A DNA stretch of 64,000 nucleotides from contig JAGVSM010002967.1 of assembly GCA_022494885.1 (NCBI GenBank), positions 1 to 64,000 on the forward strand, given 5' to 3'. The number at the start of each line of letters is the position of its first letter. Within the stretch, counting starts at the first letter, position 1. Position numbers and translations under genes: made by a program. This document shows, piece by piece, positions 33,505 through 47,900 of this stretch. The DNA comes from Micrasema longulum (Eukaryota; Arthropoda; Insecta; Trichoptera; Brachycentridae). The notes under the pieces are model-generated. The model did not search any database and had not been told where the DNA came from. It worked only from the letters and a program-made list of their open reading frames with translations.

Positions 33505-35987
33505 TTTCGGTATTACAAAATATTTATTTCAGGAACTTCTGATTACACAAGATAAATATACAATTTCAGTTTCAGCAGTTTTCAAACTTAATCAAAAAAG
33601 TTTGCAATAAAAATTGCATTTATTCATTTTATACATATGTGCATAATACTACCCTAAAAATGTATAACGGGTTTATAGTGTTACATTTATAAAAAAAATA
33701 TTCAAATAATTATACCCATCAAATGATTAACTTTTTAGCCCTTTTAATTCCACAAGTCTGATCATAACACCTTTAGGTATAAAAAAACTCATAGGGTTGT
33801 TCATCAGCCCCAATTTTACGCATTTTTTTAAAACTTTCAATGGAATATCCAGTGACATTTTAAAACTTTCTAATCAAACTCAATTCGCCAAAATTCAATA
33901 GATAAAAAAATTTACTTTAAAAAAAAAATTGCTTGGAATTTTTTACACATTAAACATAAAATAGGATGGAATTAAAAGGGTTAAGCATTTAGTTTTCTGT
34001 TATATAACTTAAGTCACCTATTGATTTGACTTGTATAATTATCTTTATATATCATGAAATTTAAAAAGGTTTTTTAACAAGTGATAATTTGATGTGATAT
34101 AAGGTCAGATGGCCTTTTTTAAGCCGTGTTTCTTTTTACTCATTTGAGCTTTGTATTAATAAAACACTTGCTAATATAAATAGACATTTTATTTGATGTT
34201 TATATTCACAAAAACAGCTTATTTCACCAGAAAACAGTGGAGTATTTCAAACATTCTACGCATTCATTAAATTATGTGTAGATATTTTTTTAAGAGGAGT
34301 TAGCCATCTTTGCAAATATACAAACACCCACCTGATTGGTAATTTAAATAAAGAGAAAGCTTCTTTAATCTGCAAAAATTACTTGTATCAAACAAGAAAG
34401 CAGTTAAAAAAATAACACTTGAATGAAACTGTTGTCAAAATCATAAAAGTTTAAAATGTATAATTTGATAAGTTGCAAATATATACTGTTTTAATGTGCT
34501 AAGAAAAATGCATACATTCTGCAACAAAATTGAGAAAACAGCATCTCAAATTTGTTGTTCTTCATTTTCACCAAATTTCAAGGTTTAAAAATGTTGTTTT
34601 AATGAGGAAGTTCACATACGCGGTAAAAATTGGAGCATTTACTTGTACATCAAAGTTTTCCAAAAAAGGATGAAAAAATAATAAAAATTAGCTACTATGA
34701 ATGAGGTCACAAATCCTTATGAATCAACAAATTATAGAGTTCTGTGATAGATTTCCAGTTTACTGGAAGCCTTTTCACAAATCAGCAGAACTCACCATAG
34801 AGAACATATGTCACAGGCGAAGTAATTAAAAAATTTCAAAACTTTAAACCATCAAGAGCTATATAATACGACAAATAAACAAAATTATTTTGGCTTAGTT
34901 TGACAGTTTTTTAACAAACATTTTTTTATTTAAAACCACTGAACTACCTCCTTGGAGTTTATAAAATATGGCTACTACATGTTAAAAATATAATTCAATT
35001 CTTCAAGAAGATTTTTAAAACATTACTTTCCACTAATTTTAATAACTGCGTGTTTTTTACAATTTTTTTAACATAAAATATAAATTAACAAACAAAATTG
35101 AAATCGATTGCTTAACCTTGCTATGTATTCCAACATAAAAAAAAGTAAACAGAACTATACACTTTGCAAATAAAATTGAAAAAAATAAGATGTAAATAAA
35201 TAATGCATAATAATTGTAGAGAAATTATATTAGGAGATGATCAAATTCTTACAACAATAAATTAACAACAAAAAGATTTAAGAAATTATTATTTTCAGAG
35301 GCTTACACTTTTTTGTTTTTGATGAAAATAATATCCACGTTTCACACATTACTAAAATAAAAGTGAATACGTAGTTCCTATTTTTTTTTTTTTTTAATAA
35401 ACTAATCAAAACATTTCTAAGTCTTTCAGTTTACTGTTTTACTTATGTCCGAGTAATCTTTACCAAGATTTTTCATGAGCAGTACACACTTATGAAAATA
35501 GGTTCTATATTAACTTAATCAGCATTGTTAAACATATTCGATGATTAATATTCTAGTAAACCATCACCGAGATGGTAATATTCATAAAATTACATTTTCA
35601 CATTAAAACAACATTCTACAATATTCATCGAAGAGTGAAAAAAATAAAAATAAAAATACAAATTAGGATGGACAGGTGTCTCATCAGCAGAGATTGTTTT
35701 CCAGGATGAATATGGATGTTATCTTTTTTTCTATCATTTAGAAAAAAACATTAATCTGTTAAGAAACCTTACTATTTCATTGAGGGTTAAATTCAGTGCT
35801 ATTGGTATATAAAGATTCGGACATACTTAAAATGTTATTTCTACCCTTATTACATATTGTTACCAATATGAGGACGATATATGTACATCTTAAAACTATT
35901 TTTTACATTTACATAATCACAATCAGATTTCCTAAAATTGTGAATTCACTAGATTAACTTCGAGCAAAGTCGGTGAAGGGAAGTGAA
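33505..35987 (-). other. Probable long 3' UTR of NXF1
   Basis: These 2.5 kb lie directly after the NXF1 stop. They are AT-rich and, unlike the introns, carry no transposon copy that I recognise. A minus-strand AATAAA at 33523-33528 is a candidate poly(A) signal near the point where repeat-type sequence resumes, but other hexamers occur earlier, so the end is uncertain. Confidence 0.4.
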
Positions 35988-38900
35988 TTAGCTGGTCTTC
36001 AGGAAAGCTTCGGCGGGGATTTTCCCTTCTTTGTTAAGATTATCAAACACAAGAGCTGCGCGTTGGAAATCCCAATTAGTTTGCTCCAAGCAACTGAAAG
36101 AATATAAAAATAAATTAAAACCTCCACATTAGAGATTTATAAAAGGAACAATAAATATATGACGCAAAAAAAACAATTATAATAATAAAAATACTGTATT
36201 CAGTTTTTTTTCAGAGGGCTACTAAATAAATTCTTTTGTTATTTACAAGTGAAAGCGGGGGTTTTCAATCATAATTATTGGGAATAAACTAATTTAAGTG
36301 TAATTTAATACTAATTATTATGTATTTAAATATTGTTTGAATGTACACAATAAAAACAGATTTAAAAATATATAATTTTATGAAGTTTTATATTTACATG
36401 TACATATGTAATTGAATTTAATATATTTAAATTTTATAAAAACTATGATAGCTATGTGAAATTTGCTCACTGGTGAAAATTATGAACAAAAGTGTAAAAA
36501 ACTAAATAAAGTATTTATAACTAATGTTAGTAAATATTAGTATATAACCACTTACTGACTTTTTCAGTCTACCGGTTTCGAGACGTGCCCGTCTCTACGT
36601 CAGGACACTCACTTACCAACATGCAAATACTAAAATACACCTCCACCTTCACCATCACTGTAGTATATATACAGTCGAACTTGGTTATTACGAGGAAGAT
36701 GGGACCACTTGAATTTGCTTGCTATAAACATTACTCGTTATACCAGAGAAAGGGTTTTTTTATACAATCGCTATTGCACATTGTCACCAAGCAAATACAT
36801 ATGCGTACATATAATTCAAACTGATTTTTTTTTACAGGGGTTAGGTTTTAACTGATCTGGTCTAGAACTCATTTGATATCACCCACTTGTAATGTTTATT
36901 GTGTATTGAAATAAACCTAGAACATCAAAAAAATCTAAAAAAACATTGTTAAAAGCAGCTGTAAATTGTAACAATGTGCTGAACCGTTCACTTACTAAGT
37001 TCACAAAGCTTGGATTTTTCAAAGACTATGTGTGTTCATTTTTCAATATTGTCGGCGAAAAATCCAATTAGGTACTTAGACACTTACATAGCTATCATAA
37101 ACTTAATCTGATCCCAACGCCCAGCGGTATTTATCCTTTACGTTAGCTGACCGTTTAGATTTTATTACTTAGATTCTTATTTCGAGAATGATGTTTTTGA
37201 CAATTGAAGATTTTTGAATGATATTTTTGTTCGGTATGTCCGAGAAGTAGCTCGTTAGAACAGTGAATAATTGTATGGAGAAAACCATAAACTAAAATGT
37301 CAACTAATGTTTGCTCGTTACATCCGAGATCTCGCTATTTCCGTGATCGTTATAACCGAGTTCGACTGTATATAGTATTTCCGAAAATACAAAAATCACA
37401 TGCAGGTTTATAAAGATGTGAACACTTTTAAGGAGTTCATCAACTCCAATGCAGCTTGTGCCCATCGAGATACGTTGGGAGAACGCCACGTAGCTTCAAT
37501 ATTTGCATTAAAGAGCACCTGAGATGTTTGAATAATAATTTTTCCGAGTTTGCAAATCATCTTATAACTTCAAATCACGATTTTGATAAGGGTAAAGGAG
37601 TAAAAAATTTACATTTAAATAATAAGGACTTAAATTAAATAATATGGAGATTTTCACATTAAAAAAAGCCTTAAAAAATGATATTCTCTTAATAAACAAT
37701 CAAAATACTTTTCAGTACAGACTTATTTTTAAATTAAAAATTAACCAATCGGGTAACCCCACTTCTACCCCCCCCCCCTCCCGCGCGACTCCCTAACAAA
37801 TCTTCGATATAAGATTTTAAATTACAATGACATGGTTGTGTTCGCATCTCTATAAATCTGCATGTGATTTATGTATTTTTGGAAATACTATATATATACT
37901 ACGGTGATGATGCAGGTCGAGATGTATTTTAGTAATAGCACGTTGGTGTAGTGAGTGTTCTGACGAAGAGACGGGTACGTCTCGAAATTGAAGACTAAAA
38001 AAGTCGGTAAGTGTTTATATACATACTAATATTTACTAACATTAGTTAAAATTTCTGACCACTAAGTTAATGCTTTAAGCATAAATAATATATTATAATT
38101 AAAATGCAGTTCCACCAAGAAATGTCAGTAGAAAAACTCACTATTAAAAATATAAATGTTTTGATTATTTAAAAATTGACTTATGTCCATTTGATATCGA
38201 TTAAATGTACTTTAAACATCTCATGTTAATTTTTGGTCCAAATGATCTTTTATCAATCTAATGTTGATTAGAACAAATTAATTATCTAAAACAAAGGTAT
38301 AATACTTTTAACCCGATCCATAACATGCGTCATGACATAAAATTTTATAGATTTGCAGTAAAGTGCAACTTTTGAAAATATGTATAATTAAGTTAGTTTC
38401 AAAAACAACTTCAAGCGATATAAATCTTAAAAAGTTGATAAAAATATTGTGGGTATAGTGTATTCTATAGAATGTTTGATTTGATAAAATGTAATATTTA
38501 CCTCGTACTCCAGCCGATGTTCATATTTGTGTGCAGGGAAAAGGCTTGAATCATTTGCTGATGATTATCCATCGCTGGCTGAACAGGGATCATTGGAATT
38601 TGAGGAACTTCCGGTGCAGCCACCAAGGCTGGAGTTTTGAAGCTGCTCTCCTCCTGTTATTGGTAATTCAAGAGTAAGATTAACTAAACGAAAACCTGAG
38701 AATACTTATTATAACGTTGTCCACACAGATAATAAATGTTACATCATACAATGAAAACTACTGTGCAGCGGCCAATGTCAACATATCAAAGGCGAGCGGT
38801 GATTTTTTTACAGGTAATCTGCAAAAAAATTCATTCATTCGTACCTACATATAAGCACAAAATATATAAGTAATACGAGCGGACCCGACAGACGCTGTCC

Positions 38901-41900
38901 AGCCTGAAAGTTGGCTTGCCGCTATTAGCTAGTTTAGCAAAAGTTTTTTCAATATTTTAATTTTTGATAAACTATATACTAAGTGACATTTCAATATTTT
39001 TGTTTCGTCATTGTGTGATTTGCTGTTGCACAAAGATACACATGGCAGTGCCTACTACCGGGTCCAATTGTGAATCTAAACCATCCAGCGACCCGCTCAA
39101 ACACACACAAAAAATTTCATCAAAATTAGTCGAGCCGTTTAGGAGTTCAGTAACATACACACATACAGAAGAATTATATACATAAGCCAGTGCCAGTGGT
39201 TTGTCGTGCTCAAATCAAAATCGTGAAAAATTCACTGCTCTAGTGCCATAATCAAGGGAGAGAATACGTGTTAATGAAGAGAAGTCAGACCGCGTTTTAC
39301 TTTGAGCCCTCTAAAATTATGACACTCAACTCATGCCCAATGCAAATTTAGTCATTTTTTAACCGCCAGCCGGGTTTTGACGTGAGCTTGACATTTAATT
39401 CGAGACCAAAAAAATGAAAAGAAAAATGTCTGATTGTGTCGTGAAAATGTGCAAAAACTGTTTTGATAAAAGGAAAAAGACTTAGAATTGATAAGTAGGT
39501 ACCTAGATACTTGTTTATGATTGAATTCCAAAACATAAAATTATTAATATTCAAATATTGAAGTTAAGTAGGTACCTAGGCACATTTTTACAGTTAAATT
39601 CCAAAACAAAAAATAATTCATTTTCAAAGATAGAATTCTTTTTGAAAATGTCATGGGGAATGTGATTTCCAAAAATGTATTAAATGTCAATTAATATTAC
39701 TTTATCATTACTGAAAATTCATTAAAAATAAATAAACGGGTAGAAATTATAGGGAATTTAAGGAAAGAATCTGATTGGGATCCATAAAATGTTAATGTAG
39801 TAAACATTAAAAAACAAACTCTTTTTTTACACAAAAAAAACAACATCCTTCCATTTTTTTGTATATGCATTCTCTAATAATCATTTATGCTCATAACTTA
39901 TTTTTTACAGATTAAATTGTAAATTGTAAGATCTACAAACACCCGTAGCGCAAAGCTCGTTATTATGCAATCAAAAAAAAACCTCATGTAAATCGGTTAA
40001 GCTGTTTAGGAGAGTTCAGTGACATCGCACGTATAAAGAATTATATATATATAAAGATAATTATAAAAATTTTCTTTGTTCTAAATATATTTTTAAATAT
40101 GATAATATTTCTTCTTGCGCATACTGATCATTGAGGGGTTAATGAACACATTGTATAATGTTAATACGATTTCTTTGTAATTTAATAGAAAATATACTCA
40201 CTTGTTCTACGGTTGCATTTGTGATGTGAAGCATATCATTTCTTATACAGAAACCACTCCCATGTGGTACTATTACCATGGACTTGTGGAATGCTCTGAG
40301 TGGAGGGATGGGATGCAACTTACTGGATCCGGATAAAGATAATTCTTTGAATACTCCACTGACTGTCAGCATAATTATGGCAGGCTAAAATCAAATATAA
40401 AGTTGTGCTTACATATTACAGCAGAGATGGAGAGAAATCTAGGCATTTACAGGGATTATGACCAGGCCACTTTACACACTGTGCAACATTCACCATTCTG
40501 CCTATGTTTGAACATCCACATTTCTTCGATTCTTCCAACTGTAGATTTTTTGTAAAATAAAAGAACTCTATGTAAAGTCAAAATATTGTTTGAAAACATC
40601 ATTATGTAGAGTCTGTCAAATAATAGAAAACAATAAAAATCGGAACTGCAACTGATTTTAATACTGGCAACACAAAATATGCAGCTTATCTTGTTGTTAA
40701 CTTTTTTGTTTATAAATGATATAAACCACTTCAATTTCCAGTTATTCATCAACCAGTTTTGAGTTTACTACCAAATCGTCGGGACTTTCACAAAATAATG
40801 TGTAAAATGTCAAACATGAAAAGGATATAGATTAAGTGCTGCTGTTTTTAAAGTGTTACAATAAAACCAGAAGTACTCCAGAAGATTCTGAACACTTTCT
40901 CTGCCCCTAGAGAGCGTTCAGAATCGCACTGAACAGCCCTCTAGTAATTTCTACTTTAAAAAAGTATTTTTAGATTATTAGATATTGAACTTACAGTAAA
41001 TATACTGAGATCTACACAGAAACTGAGCGGGTCGTGTTGTGTTTTAGGGAGGTCATTCAAGAATGAAACCACTTGAAGGCGACCATTCTTCAGGTGTCTT
41101 CTTCTTATTTCTCTCTCTGTCAAACGTAATAAATTCCGACTATTGTGCATGTAGGAATTTAATCTGAAAACAAAAAAACAACAAAATATTTGAAATTATA
41201 ATTATTAGATTCTTTGCATTATTTTGCATCCTCGCCCTCTTCAATATCGAAAATTTGTGTTCTTTTTTTTTGTTGTTTTTTTTCATAGAGTATTTATTCA
41301 ATAAAAACATACACATTATTACAATATTAATACATTATAAAGAAAACAAAGTATTAAAATATATTTTGTCCCGATAAACTATTCAATAATATTTTATTTA
41401 AATTATTTGTTGTCAATTCTTGATGGAATTCCAGTGTAATGATGTAATAACTTATATTTACATATAAGTTATTCATTTAAAAATACTTTGTACACTTCCA
41501 CTTATTTATTTTGACTAATTAGCGCTTTCACCCTCTAAAATTATACAGTGTAAGGATAATTGATATAAAACTAAATATTATCTTAAGTGTAGGTACATTT
41601 AAAAATAAGTTGAAAAAGATACAATACGCAATATTATATTTTTTAACTTATGTTTAAATGTACCTACACTTAAGATAATATTTAGTTTTATATAAATTAT
41701 CCTTACACTGCATAATATTCACCACTCTGAAGATGCCCTTTAGAGGGTGAAAGTGCTAATTGGTCAAAATAAATAAGTGGAAGTGTACCAATTATTTTTA
41801 AATTATTATTCAATAATAGTTTGTCATCGGGTGCTCAGACATTAGTTGTAATTAATAATCAAATAAAAGAGTACAGACATTATACTGTATACATATAAAA

Positions 41901-44900
41901 TATGGACATATGTATATTATTTTGTTTTTGATGCTTTGAAAAATATTATTCAGAAGAAAAAACTCAACAAAACCAGATAAAAATGGTTTAAAGAAATATT
42001 TTTCGAAAAGTAAGAAAATAGAGTAAAATAATACAATTAAAATTAAAGAATAGCCATTTACTTAAATAAATTTTAAATATGGAAAAAAAATATAAACACA
42101 TATAAATAGTGTGTGCTCATAAATGTTATCAAAACAAGATAAAAAATAAAACAAAGTAAATTGAAAATTTCAATTCATATCTACAGAAAAAATTAAAACA
42201 ATAAGAAAATTTAAAGTACCTATTAAAATTAAGATCTAAAAATTGTAAATAAAATAAGAAATAAAATTAAGTTTTTGCTATAAATGATAAACCTAATGTT
42301 AAAAATATTCAACCCATTTAATTATTGTTCTGCTAAAATATTGTACACTCTTGAATCAACCTCTAAAGATGCCTTTTATTTCTTATAAAAAATTTCAAAT
42401 ACACTGGAACCCCTTTTTACACATTTTTTTACATGGTTTTGAAATAACTGAAAACAATTTTGAACATTAATTAATCATACGTAATAGTAATATAATTTTA
42501 TTCTATTCGTTTTGGAATTCCCTTCATAGCTCTTTTACTTACTAGGCACGGAGAGGGTTGAGCCATGGGAGGGCGATAAGGGATTAATCTTGGTTACGAT
42601 TTATTATTTATATATTTATTATGAAGTATTTTATTGTCATGTTATATTGTTTAATAAAATTAAGGTACAATAAATAGTAAAGAATTTTGTTATTTTTAAA
42701 TCCCGAAATACTTTTTACTCGAAACACTATTTTTCTTTTTAGTTATACGATACAGCGTGAAACGTGCCTCTGACTACCTAATATGTAGCATTATTTTTTT
42801 CAAATATTTATTTCTTTAACAAACAATAAGAGCAGAATTAATTTATTCATTACCTATTGTTAGAGGAGGTCTGAGACTGGCCGTGTCCATAAGAGGCCGT
42901 CATGGAGAACATGGCGTGCTCATGGTACGCGTCCAGTAGGGGCTGTCGTGAATCTGAGTCATAGATGGCGAAGTACTGCTCCAAGAACTGTCGCACAATC
43001 ATCTGACCTTCCACATTGCACAGAAAGGAGGCTCGCGAAGGGGGTAAACTCACTTCGTCGTTAATGTCAAATCCTATGACTGGAGGTAGGTCGTTTCCAT
43101 CCTGAGCGAGACACAATACATTAACAAAATCCAAAAGAAGACTCCATAAAGGGGATTTTTCCGTCTTTTTGTGATGAAGTTGGCGCTTTTGCCTACCATT
43201 GCATGAAATAACTTCAATTCCTGACAGGGCTGATCGGCATTGTAATATTTATTTAGTTTTTTTCACTACATACAATATTTAGTGTACGAATACAGTCCTT
43301 TCTATGTTGGTAATGGTGAGAATAAGAAGTATTAGAGGTTTTTTTTCAAAGGTAAATACATCACTTAGTAAATTCATAATATATTATGATGGCATAAATG
43401 ATAATGGCATTAACCACTCGAATGCCAAACGAGCAGGACAAATGTACCCAAACTGCTGAGCATTTTGCCTGCGCGCACTGATTTCTGAACCTTATTTTGA
43501 AATTGTAATTTTTAGGAGAAAACAGAACATATTCGCTGATGTATCGCAATTCTCGGTTGACCTCTATATTAACGTCTGAAATGACATCTATATGAGATTA
43601 TAACACGACATTCTTAGATTGTGAACTAAAATTTTGTTACAATATTTTGAGTTTGTCCAAATGTTTCAGACAGAAGACTTTCACCCCCTAGGGAGTCATT
43701 AAGATCGACAAAAAAATAACACGGATGGAGAACACATTAGAGAAGGGACTATGGAAGTCTAGACATTCACCATTTTGCCTATATTTGAACATCCATATTT
43801 CTTCAATTCTTCCATTTGTTGATTTTAGTGAAGTTTTAGTGATGTTATACATTGTGTAAAGTGGCCACTTAAACCAGACAATGACAGGTCATAAGCCCTG
43901 TAAAGGGCTAGACTTCCATATTTCCTTCTCAAAAATGTTCTCTACCCCTGTTGTAATTTGTAAAAATTTTGTACTTTGTCTTCAAAAAAACTAACTAAAG
44001 GTACCGAAATTGAGAACTGAGATCTACTCTGGCATTCGAGCGGTTAATGAGATTTGGAAATCATAAATACATTTATTTGGTGTAATGTGTTAAATTAAAA
44101 GATAACTTACCAATCGCATGACTTTAGGAAACCTTTTCCGGATCTCTCTGAAGATAAATCAAATATTTGGACCAAAAACAAATAACATATTAAATCATTG
44201 AAATTCACAATGACACAAGTGATATGAAATGAAATCTTTTACATTTCCTGAAATTATAATGATGCCAAGGTTAGAAAAATATTTCATACTACACATTTAT
44301 TAGTTCAGTATTTTGTAAGCAAATTTTTTAAAATACCATTGATGAACACTCCTAACCTTTATCATTATAATTGTCCAGTAAGCTATTTTATTTTTTATGA
44401 TTTTATACATTTTTATATTAAACGGGAAAGTGTCTAAAATAATCTGTATTTTTGAGCCCTTTGTTTTAACATGGAAATTAGTCAATATTTAAATCATATT
44501 TTATAAAAAATAGTAAATGTACATATTTTGACTTTCAAAATGATCAAAGTATTATTTCAACATTTTAAGCATAGAAGACAATCTTTGACCAGTTAAGCTT
44601 TTGTAAGTACAAATTATATTTAGAATTAAAAGATGCAAAAGCCCTATGCGACTCATAACAATTTTAAAAATAATTGACTCATTTATTGATTTATCTGTTT
44701 TGCAAAAGTAATATGGATTCAATCAACAATTTTCGCAAAAGCAGATTATACAATCTTGCTGTGTTTTGCAGTTAGTCGCTGTCTCTTGTTGCACAACCCA
44801 TTTGTGGAATTAGTAAATAAGCACACATTTAAAACTCAGAATTTAGAAATATAATAATTCATTTATTGTTATTTATTTATATTTAAATCCCGAGAAGCAA

Positions 44901-47900
44901 ATATTTGATGTTGATTGATTTTTAAAAATAATTTGGAATAAAGTTTCCTCTTTAGGATAAATTGATTCAAACATAGATTCTTACATATTTATATTTAATA
45001 TCCATTGATATAAATCCAGTCGTATTATTCAGAACCATAAATAAAATTAGTATCTTTCCAAATGTAAAAAGTTTATATAATTTCGGATAAAATCAAATCG
45101 TAAACTAAATATTTATTGCTGACTGTGATTATGACTTTTATATTCCATTGAAATTGAAACAAAATATGGTCAAACAGAGTGCTAAAACAGTGTGTAAAAA
45201 TAAATTTAAAAAAGAAAGCACAGCTTTTACAATATTGAAATTTCAAAGAGGAGTAAAAACATTGTGGAAGTATCTGCAATTGGGAGAAAATATTTTAAAA
45301 ATCAAAATATGAATTATTAATTAAGAAACTCCCGTACACAAATGAAGTCATAACTTTGTAAATAAGATAATTTTATACCAAATAATAGTTTGTAATATTA
45401 AACAATTATTTGGATCACAAAAATAGTTGTGCAAACAACAATCATTGTAAATATTTTGCAATATTCCCTTGAAAAACAAAAATCGTCAATCAGTTGACAA
45501 GTTACCAAAATTTGACCTCAAAATGGGTCAAAGGATAGAACATTATGCGTCACCATCACTACATAAGTCTTCACATTATAAAGAACTTTGAAAGCAAATG
45601 AAAAATATTTTTTTTACAAAAACTTTAAATATATTCTTGCGTAAGATGTTTTACTTATTTAATTTTTTTTGCTTTTTTTCATACTTCTGTTTCCTACGCA
45701 AATATTGAACTTAATTTCAACCACCAGATGAAAAAATTTCATTGTAAGGCCAGTCATAAATATAATCACGTCAACATTTTCAGTTATTCATTTATTCTGC
45801 TTTTCATACGTTCCATTCAAACAGGGCAATGGTGCGCCTATGTTCTGTAGCCATAGGTCCATACTGGTAGATTGGAATCTCGGCACGGACACATAGTAAG
45901 CGGCTGATTGTAAAAACAATCAGATATCACCTTCGCAGCGTGAGGAATAAACATACCTTCACGCGATCCAAATGGCGAATATTTTCATAGTGAATAAATA
46001 ATCACACGAAATCGCCACCAACAATAAATCAAGGTGATTGAGCACATTGCATTTAGTTCATTCCTTTCGACTCTACCACTAGAAGTGGCGAGTGAAATAA
46101 CAGAGGCATACAGTAACCGATTTCAGTTGGCAATGAATACAATTAGAACCGGCATGTATTTGTTATATTATCCGCTAAAAAATAAATGTTCAACTTTACG
46201 TCGAAACTTCGTACAGATCAAAAGCCGGTGATAATTCTTTTTCACCAAAAGCACATATTGTTTTGTGCTTCATCTTAGTGGCTTTCTTTTTTGCCACTTT
46301 AAATATTTTTTATCTACGCAAGAAAATATTATAAGAAACTGAAATATAACATTCCAATAAACAATAATGGAAGACATTTGTAGATCAAAGTGGAATTTTT
46401 AAAAACATGATTATTCATTGGTTCTTGAGGCTGATTGAGGAATTTTTTTCAGTCGAACATACGCGGTCGAATGTTCCTTTTCCAATATGCTGCACATTCA
46501 GTGAACTGATGTTCCTGAGGTTACTCTCTACATTACCTCACGTAAGCATCTTTTTCTTTGAAGCGATCTACCAGCGGGTTACCTTCGAGATACAATTCTA
46601 CGAGAGGAAGGCCCATCAGTGGCTCCAGGGAGTTGATATGTGGAATCTAGAGAGAATGTTTTTTATTACTAATCATATACACAATAATTAAAATCTTAGT
46701 AGAAATTGCAAGTGATGTATCTAAATTAATAACTGAAAAATTATTAATTTACATAAGTATATTATTTTAAAGTTGAAATAAGTTCAGGGATGTAATATCA
46801 AGAGAAAAAGCATATAAGTTCATTAGTATTCAGAAAATATTTTATTAAAGAAAAAGTGTACTTTCAGTATGGTTTCAGTATAATTTCAGACGAGATGGTA
46901 TAAATAATACAAATATTTAAAAAATAATAATCGAACAATACATAACCGAACTTTTTCCTTTAACATACTGATTTTCATTTTATAAAACGCACCCGGGAAA
47001 TAAAAGTGGCATAACTCAAAATAATCATTTTTACAGGAGCAGTTACACACACATCCACGCTATCAGTAAACTAACATTTGTTTCCAAAAACAACTTTAAG
47101 TTCACTAACTTGGGCTATCTAGTTTTGAAAGCTTTCAGAAATAACAGTGGCATAATGATCATTTGCCACCACTCTTATTTCTTCAATTTGAGTTTAAAAA
47201 ATACACTACAAGATTGTCATTTCTGAGTTCAACTTTTATAGCTGCATAATGTTTTTTAGGATTTAAGCCGTTAATTAAGAGATAGAAAATTACATTCAGT
47301 AACATTCCTGCATATTTAAAAAATGACAAATATTGACATCTTTGAGTTAAAGTGCCTATACTAAAAATTATTTATGCCGAAGCATTGTAGATTTTGATAT
47401 TTTAAATTAATCTTGAATCGGGTTGTGACCCCATGGCTAGAACCCACTCTACCCCAGCTTGATTCCCATTTTTACAGCACCTCAAAAATTGTATAATTTG
47501 TATTTTGTAACTTACCCTGTTTTTGGCGAGATATAGTATTTTTAAATGAGGCAGTTTTTTTAACAAACTTCTGAAGTGGTCTAGAACATGTAACTTGTTT
47601 TCATTCAAGTTAATGGCTTGTATTTCGGGGATATTTTCCGAAATTATATTCACAGCTGCCAACATAATGGATGGTCTAAACAACGCGCAGAAAACATCAA
47701 CCAAACCTGGAAATAACATGTATTGCATTAGCCACATATTACTATTATTATAATGGTAACAATACCTTTAAGCGCTTTATGAAAACGGATTCCATGCGGT
47801 ATTGAATTAAACCTGACATGAAATTTAAGTAAAACTTTCGAGCATAAAAAGTTATCAAAAGTAATAAGAAAATTACGAGTATTTTTTTACTGTCCAACAT

